Assembly: GCF_019634815.1 (NCBI RefSeq)
Contig: NZ_JAHCAP010000004.1
Location: 118,871 to 182,870 of the forward strand
Length of the DNA: 64,000 bases
From: Dokdonella sp.
GTDB taxonomy: Bacteria; Pseudomonadota; Gammaproteobacteria; Xanthomonadales; Rhodanobacteraceae
Direction: 5' to 3'
Positions 54,424 to 63,255 of the stretch are shown piece after piece (within the stretch, counting starts at the first letter, position 1; each line of letters begins with the position of its first letter). The notes beneath the pieces are model-generated. The model searched no databases and was not told the origin of the DNA. It saw nothing but the letters and a program-made list of their open reading frames with translations. Both the position numbers and the translations under genes were made by a program.

Positions 54424-55571
54424 CCCGTCGCCAGGCGCGACAGCAACGCCGCGACGCCAAGGCCGACGCCGGTACCCAGAATGTAGCCCAACAGCGCCAG
54501 CAGGATGCCGACCGGCACCAGTGCGCGGGCGTAGCTTGCGGCGAGGATCGGCGTCGCGGCGACGCCGCCGACGTGGGCGAGCGAGGCGATCCCGCACAGG
54601 TGCAGGTCGAAATGGAACAGCCGCGCGGCGAGCACCAGCAGACTGCCGTGCAGGGTGAGGATCGTGAGCCCACACAGCAGATACAGCGGCGCCTGCGCGA
54701 TGCCATCGAAGTTGCTCTGCGAGGCGAGCACCGCAACCACCGCGACGAGCAGGGCGTTCGCTGTGGCGCTGGCGCCGGCCATGCGTGCGAGTGGGGTGTG
54801 GGCAACGATCAGTCCCGCAGCCGTGGCCAGCAGGATCGTCCAGGTATTCACGCCGAACAGGCCCGCCGCGGGCAAGTGCGCAGCGAGTTCGCCGCAGGCG
54901 AAAGCGCTCGCCAGCGCAAGCCCAAGCCACAGCAACACCGCATCGGGGGTCACGGCCCTGCTTTCCGGCTGCGTGACCACGAGACCCTCGGAACTCGCGC
55001 GTGCGCCGGTCCAGCGGTTGAAGGCCGGGGCGAGGCGACCGATCGAGAACAGCAGGGCAAACCACATCGAGTAGCACAGCGCATCGGCGAGCATGGACAT
55101 CGCCAGCAGGGAGTCGGGCATGCCGATCGCCTGCTTGACCGCGATCAGGTTGGCGGTGCCGCCGACCCAACTGCCCGACAGTGCGGCCAGTGGTTGCCAA
55201 GCGTCGGCCGGCAACCAGGGGCGGTAGAGCAGGAAGGTGGCGATGAACGCGATCACGATCGTGAGCGTGGTGACGAAGAACACCGCGAGCACACGCGGGC
55301 CGAGCGCGGCGATCGCGCGCAGATCGCAATGGATCATCAGCAGGAACACCAACGCCGGCACCAGATGCCGCACCAGCATCGACTGCGCCACGGCGATCTC
55401 GCCCTCAACCCGCCACAGTCCGGCGGCGGCGAGTGCGGTCACGCACAGATAGGTCCACACAATCGGCGGCAGCCAGTTGAACAATCGCCAGCGCAGGCGG
55501 CGCTCGAGCGCGGGGAAAATGCCTGCGCACAACAGCATCAGGGCCAGATACGGCCACATGCTGCGAATCAT
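54420..55571 (-). CDS. DUF819 family membrane protein (candidate murein-peptide transporter)
   Basis: A 383-residue protein with about ten transmembrane segments and the features of DUF819/YjcL proteins: SGSWVGGTANLIAVKQAIG in the middle and CGIASLAHVGGVAATPILAA near the end, an internal repeat of a GG(V/T)A signature. No transport ATPase is associated. It is the first gene of the operon with the NlpC hydrolase, dipeptide epimerase and L,D-transpeptidase and overlaps the next gene by four bases. I infer transport of peptide products; the family has no established function. Confidence 0.85.
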   Translation of the reverse strand: MIRSMWPYLALMLLCAGIFPALERRLRWRLFNWLPPIVWTYLCVTALAAAGLWRVEGEIAVAQSMLVRHLVPALVFLLMIHCDLRAIAALGPRVLAVFFVTTLTIVIAFIATFLLYRPWLPADAWQPLAALSGSWVGGTANLIAVKQAIGMPDSLLAMSMLADALCYSMWFALLFSIGRLAPAFNRWTGARASSEGLVVTQPESRAVTPDAVLLWLGLALASAFACGELAAHLPAAGLFGVNTWTILLATAAGLIVAHTPLARMAGASATANALLVAVVAVLASQSNFDGIAQAPLYLLCGLTILTLHGSLLVLAARLFHFDLHLCGIASLAHVGGVAATPILAASYARALVPVGILLALLGYILGTGVGLGVAALLSRLATG

Positions 55572-55766
55572 GTGCGGAGGGGCCGTGCTGCGCTGGTCAG
55601 GCGGCGCAATGGGCGGGCAAGGCCTGGCGGGGTCCCGGGTGCTCCCGTCACGCGCAAACTCCCCTGAATGCCAAGAATCGGCAGTGTATGCGAAGGTGCC
55701 GAGCGTGCGCATCGAAGGAATCGGCGGAAAAGCAGATGGCCTGCCCTTTTGAGTGGGTCCGCCGGC

Positions 55767-55772
55767 TAAAAT
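55767..55772 (+). promoter_or_regulatory. -10-like element of rfbB
   Basis: TAAAAT at 55767-55772, within CCGGCTAAAATGC. It lies 41 bases before the rfbB ATG. A near-identical motif (CCGGCTAGAATGC) precedes rfbA. Confidence 0.45.
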
Positions 55773-55813
55773 GCACACCTGCTTGATTCGGCCCGCAGGT
55801 CTTGCCACCCACC

Positions 55814-56866
55814 ATGAAAACCCTGCTCGTTACCGGCGGCGCCGGCTTCATCGGCGGCAATTTCGTGCTCGACGCGCTTGGCCGCGGCGGCGTGCGCATT
55901 GTCAACCTCGATGCGCTCACCTACGCCGGCAACCGCGACACGCTGGCGAGCGTGGAGGATCGCGCCGAGCATGTGTTCGTGCATGGCGACATCGGCGATG
56001 CCGCCTTGGTGCGGCGCCTGTTGGCCGAGCACCGCCCCGATGCGGTGGTGAACTTCGCCGCCGAGTCGCATGTGGATCGCTCGATCGACGGCCCCGCCGC
56101 GTTCGTGCAGACCAACGTGGTCGGCACCCTGAGCCTGCTCGAAGCCACGCTCGCCTATTGGCGTGAATTGCCGCTCGAACGCCAGGACGGCTTTCGCTTC
56201 CTGCATGTCTCCACCGACGAGGTGTATGGCTCGCTCGGCCCGCTCGGGCGTTTCACCGAGGACACGGCGTATGCGCCCAATTCGCCCTATTCGGCCTCCA
56301 AGGCCGCTTCCGATCATCTGGTGCGCGCCTTCCACCACACCTACGGCCTGCCCACGCTCACGACCAACTGCTCGAACAACTACGGGCCGTATCAGTTTCC
56401 GGAAAAACTCATTCCGCTGGTCATCCAGAAGGCGCTCGCGGGGCAACCGCTGCCGGTCTACGGCGATGGCCGCAACGTGCGCGACTGGCTGTTCGTCGGC
56501 GATCACGTCGCGGCGATCCGCCGCGTGCTCGACATCGGCCGCGTCGGCGAGGTCTACAACGTCGGCGGCGATGCCGAGCGCGAGAACATCCACGTGGTCA
56601 AGACGATCTGCGCCCTGCTCGACGAACGCGGCCCGCTCGCCGATGGCCGCAAGCGCGAGTCGCTGATCACCTACGTCAAGGACCGCCCCGGCCACGACCG
56701 CCGCTATGCGATCGACGCCGGCAAGATCAAACGCGACCTCGGCTGGCGCCAGACCGAGAGTTTCGAAAGCGGCCTCGCGAAAACGGTCGACTGGTACCTG
56801 GCCAATCAAGCCTGGGTCACGCGCGTGCTCGACGGCAGTTACCGCATGGAGCGGCTGGGCGCCTGA
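55814..56866 (+). CDS. rfbB: dTDP-glucose 4,6-dehydratase
   Basis: A 350-residue short-chain dehydrogenase/reductase that makes dTDP-4-keto-6-deoxyglucose for dTDP-L-rhamnose. The NAD motif is [15 protein letters not shown], active-site region [11 protein letters not shown], and catalytic YxxxK in [14 protein letters not shown]. Start ATG 55814; TTG 55802 is in frame but less likely. First gene of the split rfb cluster. Confidence 0.95.
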   Translation: MKTLLVTGGAGFIGGNFVLDALGRGGVRIVNLDALTYAGNRDTLASVEDRAEHVFVHGDIGDAALVRRLLAEHRPDAVVNFAAESHVDRSIDGPAAFVQTNVVGTLSLLEATLAYWRELPLERQDGFRFLHVSTDEVYGSLGPLGRFTEDTAYAPNSPYSASKAASDHLVRAFHHTYGLPTLTTNCSNNYGPYQFPEKLIPLVIQKALAGQPLPVYGDGRNVRDWLFVGDHVAAIRRVLDIGRVGEVYNVGGDAERENIHVVKTICALLDERGPLADGRKRESLITYVKDRPGHDRRYAIDAGKIKRDLGWRQTESFESGLAKTVDWYLANQAWVTRVLDGSYRMERLGA

Positions 56867-57001
56867 CCCGAATTTCTGCGCGGGCGCGTGCCAAGGGGCA
56901 GGCGCCGCCGCCGGCCTTGCGCCCCATCTGCCGTGCGGGCCGTGCAAGACTTGCAGGCTCGCGCCCGGCGATCGGCCGGCATTGCACAGGGGAATGGATC
57001 G

Positions 57002-57166
57002 ATGGCCTCGACCAACAAGAGCGACAACGGCAATGGGGCTGTTTCCAGACAAGGCCAGCTCGGTTTTGAAGCCGAGTTGTTCAAGGCCGCCGACAAGCTG
57101 CGCGGCAATATGGAGCCGTCCGACTACAAGCACGTCGCGCTCGGGCTGATCTTCCTCAAGTACTGA
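57002..57166 (+). pseudogene. hsdM: hsdM remnant (N-terminal 54 codons)
   Basis: The start codon and first 54 residues of a type I restriction-modification methyltransferase are intact: [19 protein letters not shown], then [17 protein letters not shown], and the frame stops at TGA 57164-57166. A full HsdM has about 500 residues and continues from this KY with the methyltransferase domain, so more than 80 per cent is missing. The break is directly followed by a damaged IS transposase. The 3' remnant of the same system is at 59551-59727. Confidence 0.85.
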
Positions 57167-57203
57167 ACCTGCCCCTCGCAGCGAGCGCCATAAAGCAGGG
57201 GAA

Positions 57204-58014
57204 TCAAGCGGCGTAGCGCTGGCCTTTGATGTAGCTGCGGTCCTTGCGGTGCAGGCGCTTGTACTCGTCCCGCCGCACCTGATCGAGCGCATCGGACAGG
57301 TGGCGCAGGATATGGAACTTGTCGAACACGATGTCGGCATTGGGCGCGTTCTTGCCCACCCAATTGCGGAACGGCCACCACATGTCCATGATCGCCAATT
57401 CGATGCTTTTGTTTTCGGCCCCAGATCGGCGAAGAACTGGTCGATATCTGCTTCGGTGCGGCCGCTGCCGCCGAACCAGATCGGCCGGCCACGGTCCAGG
57501 TCGCTGACCACCACGCGGTAGTCATGATCCTTGTGGATGGCAATCTCGTCGATGCCAATGGCGCGCGGCGCGGGCATCCCGGCGCGTCGGACCTGCTGGA
57601 CAAATCCTTGACCGTGCTGTCGGGCAGCCGCTCCAGTTCGGCCACACCGCCTTGTTGGTCATGCTCCGGCACAGCTGACCCACATGCAAGGCAAAGCGCT
57701 CGGTGTAGCGCGGGTTCTTCGCCAACCAGTCCAGCCGCTCTACATGCACGCCGCCGCACCCGGGGCAGTGGACGCGCCAGCGCTCGAAGTCCACATGTAG
57801 CACCCGACCCGCCACCCGCAAATCGCGAGCAAGGCAAAGCGCTTGTCGTAGCGCTTGCGGCAGCGATGGCCACAATTCGAGCACACGGCCGTTTTTTTCA
57901 GCACCGCAGGGTCACGATCCGTGCCTTGGGATCGCCGAACACCCCCTTGAGCGTCACCGTCGCCGCGAAGCCAGGAAAGCAGAACAACTCGCGCAGGCTA
58001 CGGCCTGTCTTCAT
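57204..58014 (-). pseudogene. Degenerate ISL3-family transposase
   Basis: Minus-strand reading starts MKTGRSLRELFCFPGFAATV, ends a first segment at an in-frame TGA after VTLRC (near 57900), and continues in other frames with zinc-finger-like CSNCGHRC and HCPGCGGVHVERLDWLAKNP, then IGIDEIAIHKDHDYRVVVSD, then MDMWWPFRNWVGKNAPNADI and FDKFHILRHLSDALDQVRRD. At least four frameshifts or stops separate these ISL3 transposase hallmarks. The frame ends at YIKGQRYAA, where intact ISL3 transposases continue, so the C-terminus is lost. Not functional. Confidence 0.85.
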
Positions 58015-58315
58015 CTGGAAACCCCGGTCACAAAGTCAAAGCAGGAATCGGCCGTGCTCCCGCAGTCGGAAGATGGCCTGATTACAGGGGTTCTGGCAAC
58101 TGATGGCGGCCCGGACCACCCACACGAATCCGCGATGAGCCGATTTTTGGTTCCGTGCGATCCTGTTGCGCAACTCGCAAAGTATCAGTCCGGTCAAGCT
58201 CGCTCGTGCGCTTGGACGCACGCTGCGTCTCGCCGGTGTTTGGAGTGATTCGATACGCTTTCTCTCGGGAATCCGCCCCGGAAGAATGAATCCACCGCCT
58301 TCTTCGTTCGCCTGA
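58015..58315. other. Non-coding end of the IS remnant
   Basis: Three hundred bases between the transposase start and the antitoxin gene. An open frame on the minus strand (58036-58404) has no recognisable content and overlaps the antitoxin gene. A GGGGTTCTGG stretch at 58087-58096 might be an inverted-repeat remnant, unproven. Confidence 0.4.
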
Positions 58316-58531
58316 TCAGGTTCGTGCCTTTTCCAGCAAGGCCAGTCCACGTGACTGCCGCCCCGCACCGCGCTGTGCGCGCAGCAGAAAATGGGCCTCG
58401 GCATCGGCTTGCGCCAGCAACAGGGTGGCCATTTCGTCGATCAACTTGTTAACGCTGGTGCTGCGACGGCGCGACAGGGCCTTGAGCCGCTGATACTTGT
58501 CGTCGGCCATGCGGATGGTCAGGGCGCTCAT
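58316..58531 (-). CDS. Ribbon-helix-helix antitoxin
   Basis: A 71-residue CopG/RHH-type DNA-binding protein beginning SALTIRMADDKYQRLKALS, with a C-terminal toxin-binding tail. It overlaps the PIN toxin gene by four bases and lies downstream of it. Expected to neutralise the toxin and to repress the operon through the palindrome at 58959. Confidence 0.85.
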   Translation of the reverse strand: MSALTIRMADDKYQRLKALSRRRSTSVNKLIDEMATLLLAQADAEAHFLLRAQRGAGRQSRGLALLEKART

Positions 58532-58950
58532 GTTGTGTTCTCCTTCAAGAATTGTTCGGGCGTGACGGCACGCATTTGATCAAACACCAGTTGGGCGCGC
58601 CGCAGATCGCGCAGATTGCGGCTTACGATGCGACTGGCGCTGCCAGCCACTGCCAACTCCACCAGGTGATTGTCACTTTCGTCGACCAGATTGGGTCGCC
58701 AGCCAAAATAGATCGGCGTCCATCGACAACAGGCCAGAAAGATGTCCAACAACTCATTGCGCTCGCCCGCATCGAGCCGGGCTTTGGCGAACAACGTGCG
58801 GCGCGCCAAGACATCCTCGTACTCGGCCAGCAAAGTTGTTCCCATCAGTGGCGTATGAATCCCGCGCAAGCACTCGGCTACAACCACGCTAGATGCCCCC
58901 ATGCCGAGGCAGGCACCGACGAACACGTTGGTATCGAGGACGATCAGCAT
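58528..58950 (-). CDS. PIN-domain toxin (COG1569/VapC-like)
   Basis: A 140-residue PIN ribonuclease with conserved acidic residues in MLIVLDTNVFVGACL, LLAEYEDVL and in DESDNHLVELAVAG. It matches the 'putative toxin component, PIN family' type, in which the toxin is encoded first and the antitoxin second. The gene is complete, unlike its neighbours. Start ATG 58950. Confidence 0.85.
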   Translation of the reverse strand: MLIVLDTNVFVGACLGMGASSVVVAECLRGIHTPLMGTTLLAEYEDVLARRTLFAKARLDAGERNELLDIFLACCRWTPIYFGWRPNLVDESDNHLVELAVAGSASRIVSRNLRDLRRAQLVFDQMRAVTPEQFLKENTT

Positions 58951-58958
58951 GCGATCAC

Positions 58959-58976
58959 GGTAGCATATATGCCACC
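58959..58976 (-). promoter_or_regulatory. Palindromic operator overlapping the toxin-antitoxin promoter
   Basis: GGTAGCATATATGCCACC at 58959-58976 is an 18-bp near-perfect palindrome (one mismatched pair) with TATATG inside as a -10-like core on the minus strand, just ahead of the toxin start at 58950. Autoregulation by the RHH antitoxin is the likely meaning. Confidence 0.6.
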
Positions 58977-59070
58977 ATTTTGCGTGTCGATGATGGACGC
59001 GAAAGTCGCTGCGTTGATGTGGCAAGCGCAGTGGGGCCCAAGGCCCGCGCTGCGCCACGTCCTCACCCTG

Positions 59071-59515
59071 ACCGAAGCCCTCGGCCGCTACGAAGAGCGC
59101 ATCACCGCCGCCACCTACAACGCGCACGGCAAGCTACGACGCCCTGCAGCGTCCCACCCAGATCAAGTCCCAAGCCATCGGCGCGGGCACCCAGGCCGCG
59201 CCAAGCGGCGACCTCATCATGGACTACCGCTACCAATACGACGCTGCCGGCAACATCACCCAGCGCAGCACCGAAGACGGCGACTACTTCTACGGCTACG
59301 ACCCCCTCGACCGCCACACCGGCGCCACCCCGCCAGCCGCCTTGCAGCAAAGCCCAACCCGGCCAGACGGCCTGCCGGTAGAGCAATACACCTACGACAA
59401 CGTCCACAACCGCAAGACCAGCGCCCACCAGCCCGGCGCCTGGCGCTACAACGAAAACAACGAGCTCAGCGCCTACGGCATCGGCGCCGACGCACAAACC
59501 TACCGATACGACTGA
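59071..59515 (+). pseudogene. Rhs/YD-repeat protein fragment
   Basis: YD-repeat residues are read as YRYQYDAAGNITQRSTEDG, then YGYDPLDRHTGAT, YTYDNVHNRKTSAH and YNENNELSAYG in one frame from about 59135, while TYNAHGKL just upstream is in another frame, so there is a frameshift near 59134. The frame ends at a TGA immediately after TYRYD. Rhs cores normally contain dozens of repeats and a C-terminal toxin, so this is a small fragment without start or toxin. Confidence 0.75.
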
Positions 59516-59550
59516 CCTGCCCGCCGATTCTCGGACCGATTGAAAGTTGA

Positions 59551-59727
<177 letters not shown>

Positions 59728-59750
59728 GCGTGTCCGCGCACATGACCGGC

Positions 59751-59756
59751 TAGAAT
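59751..59756 (+). promoter_or_regulatory. -10-like element of rfbA
   Basis: TAGAAT at 59751-59756 within CCGGCTAGAATGC, 42 bases ahead of ATG 59799. It would let rfbA-rfbC be transcribed apart from rfbB. Confidence 0.45.
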
Positions 59757-59798
59757 GCGCGCTCCCGTCGCTGACCCCGACTGCAAGGAGTGGTGTTG

Positions 59799-60686
59799 AT
59801 GACAACCCGGCGCGGCATCATTCTCGCAGGCGGCTCCGGCACGCGGCTGTATCCGGTCACGCAGGCGGTGAGCAAGCAACTGCTGCCGGTGTACGACAAG
59901 CCGATGATCTTCTATCCGCTGTCCACGCTCATGCTGGCTGGCATCCGCGAGGTGCTCATCATCAACACGCCGCACGAGCAGGCGCTGTTCCAGCGGCTCT
60001 TGGGCGATGGTTCGCAGTGGGGCATCGACATTCACTATGCCGTGCAGCCCTCGCCCGACGGGCTCGCGCAGGCCTTCCTGATCGGCCGCGACTTCGTCGG
60101 CGGCAAGCCCAGTTGCCTCGTGCTCGGCGACAACATCTTTCACGGCCATGGCCTGACCGAACAACTCGCGCGCGCGGATGCACGCACGCAAGGCGCGACC
60201 GTGTTCGGCTACTGGGTGCGCGATCCCGAGCGCTACGGCGTGGCGCAGTTCGACGCTTCCGGCCGCGTGATCGGGCTGGAGGAAAAGCCTGCGCAGCCGC
60301 GCTCGAACTGGGCGGTGACGGGCCTGTATTTCTACGACGGCGATGTGTGCGACCATGCCGCCGCGCTCAAGCCTTCGGCGCGTGGCGAGCTGGAGATCAC
60401 CGATCTCAATCGCCGCTATCTCGATGCGGGCGCGCTCATGCTCGAAAAGCTCGGCCGCGGTTATGCCTGGCTGGACACCGGCACGCATGAGTCGCTCGTC
60501 GAGGCGTCCAACTTCGTCGCCACGATCGAGAACCGCCAGGGCCTCAAGGTGTGCTGTCCCGAGGAAATCGCCTACCAGCAGGGCTGGATCGATGCCGAGC
60601 AGGTGCTCAAGCTCGCCGCGCCGCTGGCCAAGAACAGCTACGGACAATACCTGCAACATCTGGTGCGGCAGGGACGCGCGCCGTGA
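59799..60686 (+). CDS. rfbA: Glucose-1-phosphate thymidylyltransferase
   Basis: A 295-residue nucleotidyltransferase that starts dTDP-rhamnose synthesis from dTTP and glucose-1-phosphate. Seen: [48 protein letters not shown], and the C-terminal [24 protein letters not shown] lies eight bases before ATG 59799. The stop overlaps rfbC by four bases. Confidence 0.95.
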   Translation: MTTRRGIILAGGSGTRLYPVTQAVSKQLLPVYDKPMIFYPLSTLMLAGIREVLIINTPHEQALFQRLLGDGSQWGIDIHYAVQPSPDGLAQAFLIGRDFVGGKPSCLVLGDNIFHGHGLTEQLARADARTQGATVFGYWVRDPERYGVAQFDASGRVIGLEEKPAQPRSNWAVTGLYFYDGDVCDHAAALKPSARGELEITDLNRRYLDAGALMLEKLGRGYAWLDTGTHESLVEASNFVATIENRQGLKVCCPEEIAYQQGWIDAEQVLKLAAPLAKNSYGQYLQHLVRQGRAP

Positions 60687-61240
60687 AGATCATCAAGACA
60701 CCATTGCCGGGATGCCTGGTGATCGAGCCGGTCGTGCATGGCGATGCGCGCGGATTTTTCTACGAGAGCTTCCACGCCGAAAAGTTTGCTCAGGCCGGCC
60801 TGGAATTGAAGTTCGTGCAGACCAACGTGTCGCGCTCGGCGCAGGGCGTGCTGCGCGGTCTGCATTACCAGTGGCCGCATCCGCAGGGCAAGCTCGTGAG
60901 CGTGCTCGAAGGCGAGGTCTACGACGTCGCGGTCGACATCCGCCGGGGTTCGCCGACCTTCGGGCAATGGGCCGCGGCGGTGCTGTCGGCCGACAACAAG
61001 CGTCATTTCTGGGTGCCCGAGGGTTTCGCCCACGGTTTCGCCGTGCTGTCCGAACAGGCCAGCTTCGTCTACCAGTGCACCGCGCTGTACGACCGCGAGG
61101 CCGACGCGGGCATTCGCTGGAACGATGCGCAGATCGGCGTGGACTGGCCGCTCGCGCAGCCTTCGTTGTCGGACAAGGACCAGCGTGCGCCGTTTCTCGC
61201 CGACGTGCCGCCCGAACGACTGCCGGTACATGCGCCGTGA
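60683..61240 (+). CDS. rfbC: dTDP-4-dehydrorhamnose 3,5-epimerase
   Basis: A 185-residue cupin-type epimerase: [31 protein letters not shown] with the catalytic His, [18 protein letters not shown] and [19 protein letters not shown] 60683 is coupled to the rfbA stop. The reductase rfbD, needed to finish dTDP-L-rhamnose, is not found in the window. Confidence 0.95.
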   Translation: MKIIKTPLPGCLVIEPVVHGDARGFFYESFHAEKFAQAGLELKFVQTNVSRSAQGVLRGLHYQWPHPQGKLVSVLEGEVYDVAVDIRRGSPTFGQWAAAVLSADNKRHFWVPEGFAHGFAVLSEQASFVYQCTALYDREADAGIRWNDAQIGVDWPLAQPSLSDKDQRAPFLADVPPERLPVHAP

Positions 61241-61739
61241 AATCGCACGACCCCGCCTTTCGTGCGTCATCTTCCGGGGTCCTTGCGGCCATTCCGGCGC
61301 AGGCCGAGACCATCGTGCTTTCCGGCGAGCGCGAACCTGATGTCCTGGCGCTCGTTGATTCTCCTGCCGGCTGTTGGGGGCGATGATTGGAGCCGTATCT
61401 CCACGGTGCGTCTCTCGCTTGACCGGCGGCTGATCCATGTTTGTGGAGAGCTTGTGGCGTCAAGGGGTGGATGTGCTGCGTAACCGCCGCCCCGCTCGCG
61501 TCGAAAGCGGCCGTGCGTGTCAGCCTGCCGCGTGGCCGCGCGAGCTGGATTGTCGTGGGTCGATTGTGTTAACTGGGTCTCGAAATATCATCCCGATCGA
61601 GTAGATTGTGGAATTCGGTGCCGCTGCAGCGTCCCGGGAATGACGCATTGCCGCGCACCGTCGGGGTTCGTTCGGATCGGAACGGATTCCTGCGGGTCGG
61701 ACCGGCGCCGGAATCAGATGACAACCGGGGAGAAGTGCA
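61241..61739. other. Long intergenic region downstream of rfbC
   Basis: About 500 bases with no recognisable gene. A short open frame starts with a GTG overlapping the rfbC stop (61237-61386, 49 codons), but its product ([20 protein letters not shown]) matches nothing I know and may be chance. No rfbD is present, and I see no strong hairpin. Confidence 0.5.
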
Positions 61740-61835
61740 ATGAACCGGAAAGCAGCAACACTGTTGGCATCATTTTTTGGAATGGCAGCGACGTCGTACT
61801 CGATCGCGGCACGAAGTTCCGAAACATCGCAACAG
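61730..61835 (+). repeat. Leader-repeat copy A (protease gene)
   Basis: Covers the ribosome region and first 32 codons of the protease gene. Aligned without gaps to 63150-63255, about two-thirds of bases match by hand count (66 of 96 in the codon region). The encoded signal peptides also match (18 of 32 residues). Confidence 0.6.
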
Positions 61836-63043
61836 TACGATCCGAAGGTTCTGGCTCAGGTCGCAACCTTCTACGGCATCAGCGAGAAGGCCGCGATCGT
61901 GCGCCTGGACAAGGAGTACGAAGCCTCGGTGCAGGCTCGACGTATCGAGGAGCTTCAGCTGCCGGGTTACGCGGGCCTGTGGTTCGATGCGCTGACGCTG
62001 GCGCTGCATGTGGCCGTGAGCCGCGACGCGGACGTCGAGGCAGTCGAAGAACTGGGCGCCACCCCCGTGCGGGTCGCCCATGCCTTGACCGAACTCGATC
62101 GTGCTCGCGAGAACCTGACGGACGCCATGGATTCCGCCCTTGGCGCCGGCGTCGTGCGCGAGTCCTACGTGGACTTTCAGGCGAATGGTCTTGTCGTCGG
62201 AGTTACCGCTGAAAGCATGGCGCAGGCTTCGGAGTTCCTCAGGGCGCATCCGGATTTCGGCGTGCCGGTGCAACTTGTGTCCGCGCGGGAAGATGTCGAC
62301 TTTTCGTCCAATCTCTACGGCGCTGATGGAACGAGAAACCACACTTGGGAGGTCGTTTACGGCGGCTCTCAACCTTGCTCGGTAGGCGCGTCCGCCGAAA
62401 GGGTTAGTGGGTCGAGCTACACGGCCGGCTACGTGACGGCCGGGCATTGCAATTCGGTGGACAGGTCCACTGGAGTCGGCGACATCATCTATACCAGCGG
62501 CGGCACGAGCCTCGGACAGGCGGTCTGGTCCTCGCTCGATATTGGCCCGCCCTACAAGGTTTACAACAATGAGGATGGCGCTTGGGTTCAGACCAATGCT
62601 GGCTGGACGCCACAGCCCAAGATCAATGGCTATTCGAGTGGAACCCTGAATGTCAGCGCAACCTGGGCGGGCACACTCGAAGCGCCGATTGGGACGACCG
62701 CTTGCCGATACGGCGGAACCTCTGGCGGCCCGCATTTTCGGTGCTTGGTGCAGTCGCCATGTTGACTTCGCATGGGCGATCCGCTCCGACGTTTTCCGTC
62801 ATGACCTGTCCGGACCCGGGGAGCGCCAGCGGCCATTTCATTTGCATCCTCGACAGCTACGACTCGCAGGGAGAGCCAGTCATATCGTGGTCGACGAGCA
62901 CTGGCAAGACCTCCACCACGAGTATCGTGAGCGGAAGTTGCGTGCCGGGACAGCCGATGAGTGCCACCCTGACGCTTTCCAATCTATATGGCGCAGCCAC
63001 ATCGACCAAGTCGTTCTCATGCCCGATGGGCCCGCCCCTGTAA
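61740..63043 (+). pseudogene. Secreted S1E-type (alpha-lytic-like) serine protease lacking the catalytic serine region
   Basis: The intact frame runs 61740-62765 (341 codons). It has a signal peptide, an alpha-lytic-protease-type propeptide (residues about 30-190), and a chymotrypsin-like domain with the catalytic His236 in YVTAGHCNSV and Asp279 in NEDGAWV. The strand with CRYGGTSG follows, then a stop. The next frame (62766-63043) continues with GAVAMLTSHG-type residues and a Ser/Thr-rich cysteine-containing C-terminal domain (SASGHFICILDSYDSQGEP, TLSNLYGAATSTKSF). No GDSGG motif exists in any frame, so a deletion and a frameshift near 62747 removed the nucleophile. A shorter non-catalytic product could still be exported. 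Confidence 0.7.
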
Positions 63044-63149
63044 GACCCAAGGTGCAGAAGCCAAAGCGGTCTTTTTCTTCTTCCCCTGCGAAGCGGGGAA
63101 GGGAAAGCCAGGACTTCCTGCAGTGCCGTGGATTGAGCCGGGGGCTTGT

Positions 63150-63255
63150 GAGAAATGCAATGAACTTCAAAATGACAGGGCTGCTGGCACTGTTCCTTGG
63201 AATGACGGCGGCCTCGTACTCAGTCACGGTACGAAGCTCCAAAACAACGCCCCAA
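63150..63255 (+). repeat. Leader-repeat copy B (HAF-like gene)
   Basis: Homologous to 61730-61835, starting with GAGAAATGCAATGAAC against GAGAAGTGCAATGAAC. The similarity ends near codon 32 of both genes. Confidence 0.6.

Noticed and set aside
57893..57905. A7 run near the first stop of the transposase as a programmed frameshift site
   Set aside because: A -1 shift there restores some frame, but several more frameshifts follow and the C-terminus is missing, so decay explains the data better.
58036..58404. Minus-strand open frame upstream of the IS
   Set aside because: It has no recognisable content, overlaps the antitoxin gene in another frame and contains low-quality residue composition.
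61237..61386. 49-codon frame overlapping the rfbC stop as an rfbD remnant
   Set aside because: The residues do not show the GANGQLG-type nucleotide-binding start of RfbD or any other motif.
62700..62745. GTSGGP in the truncated protease read as a degenerate catalytic GDSGGP
   Set aside because: It sits in the strand motif CRxGxTxG that precedes the serine in alpha-lytic-type proteases, so it is not the nucleophile loop. The true serine region is absent.
63080..63101. Hairpin CTTCCCC/GGGGAAG as terminator of the protease gene
   Set aside because: The T-rich stretch lies before the stem on the plus strand and no T run follows it; it is only a candidate structure.
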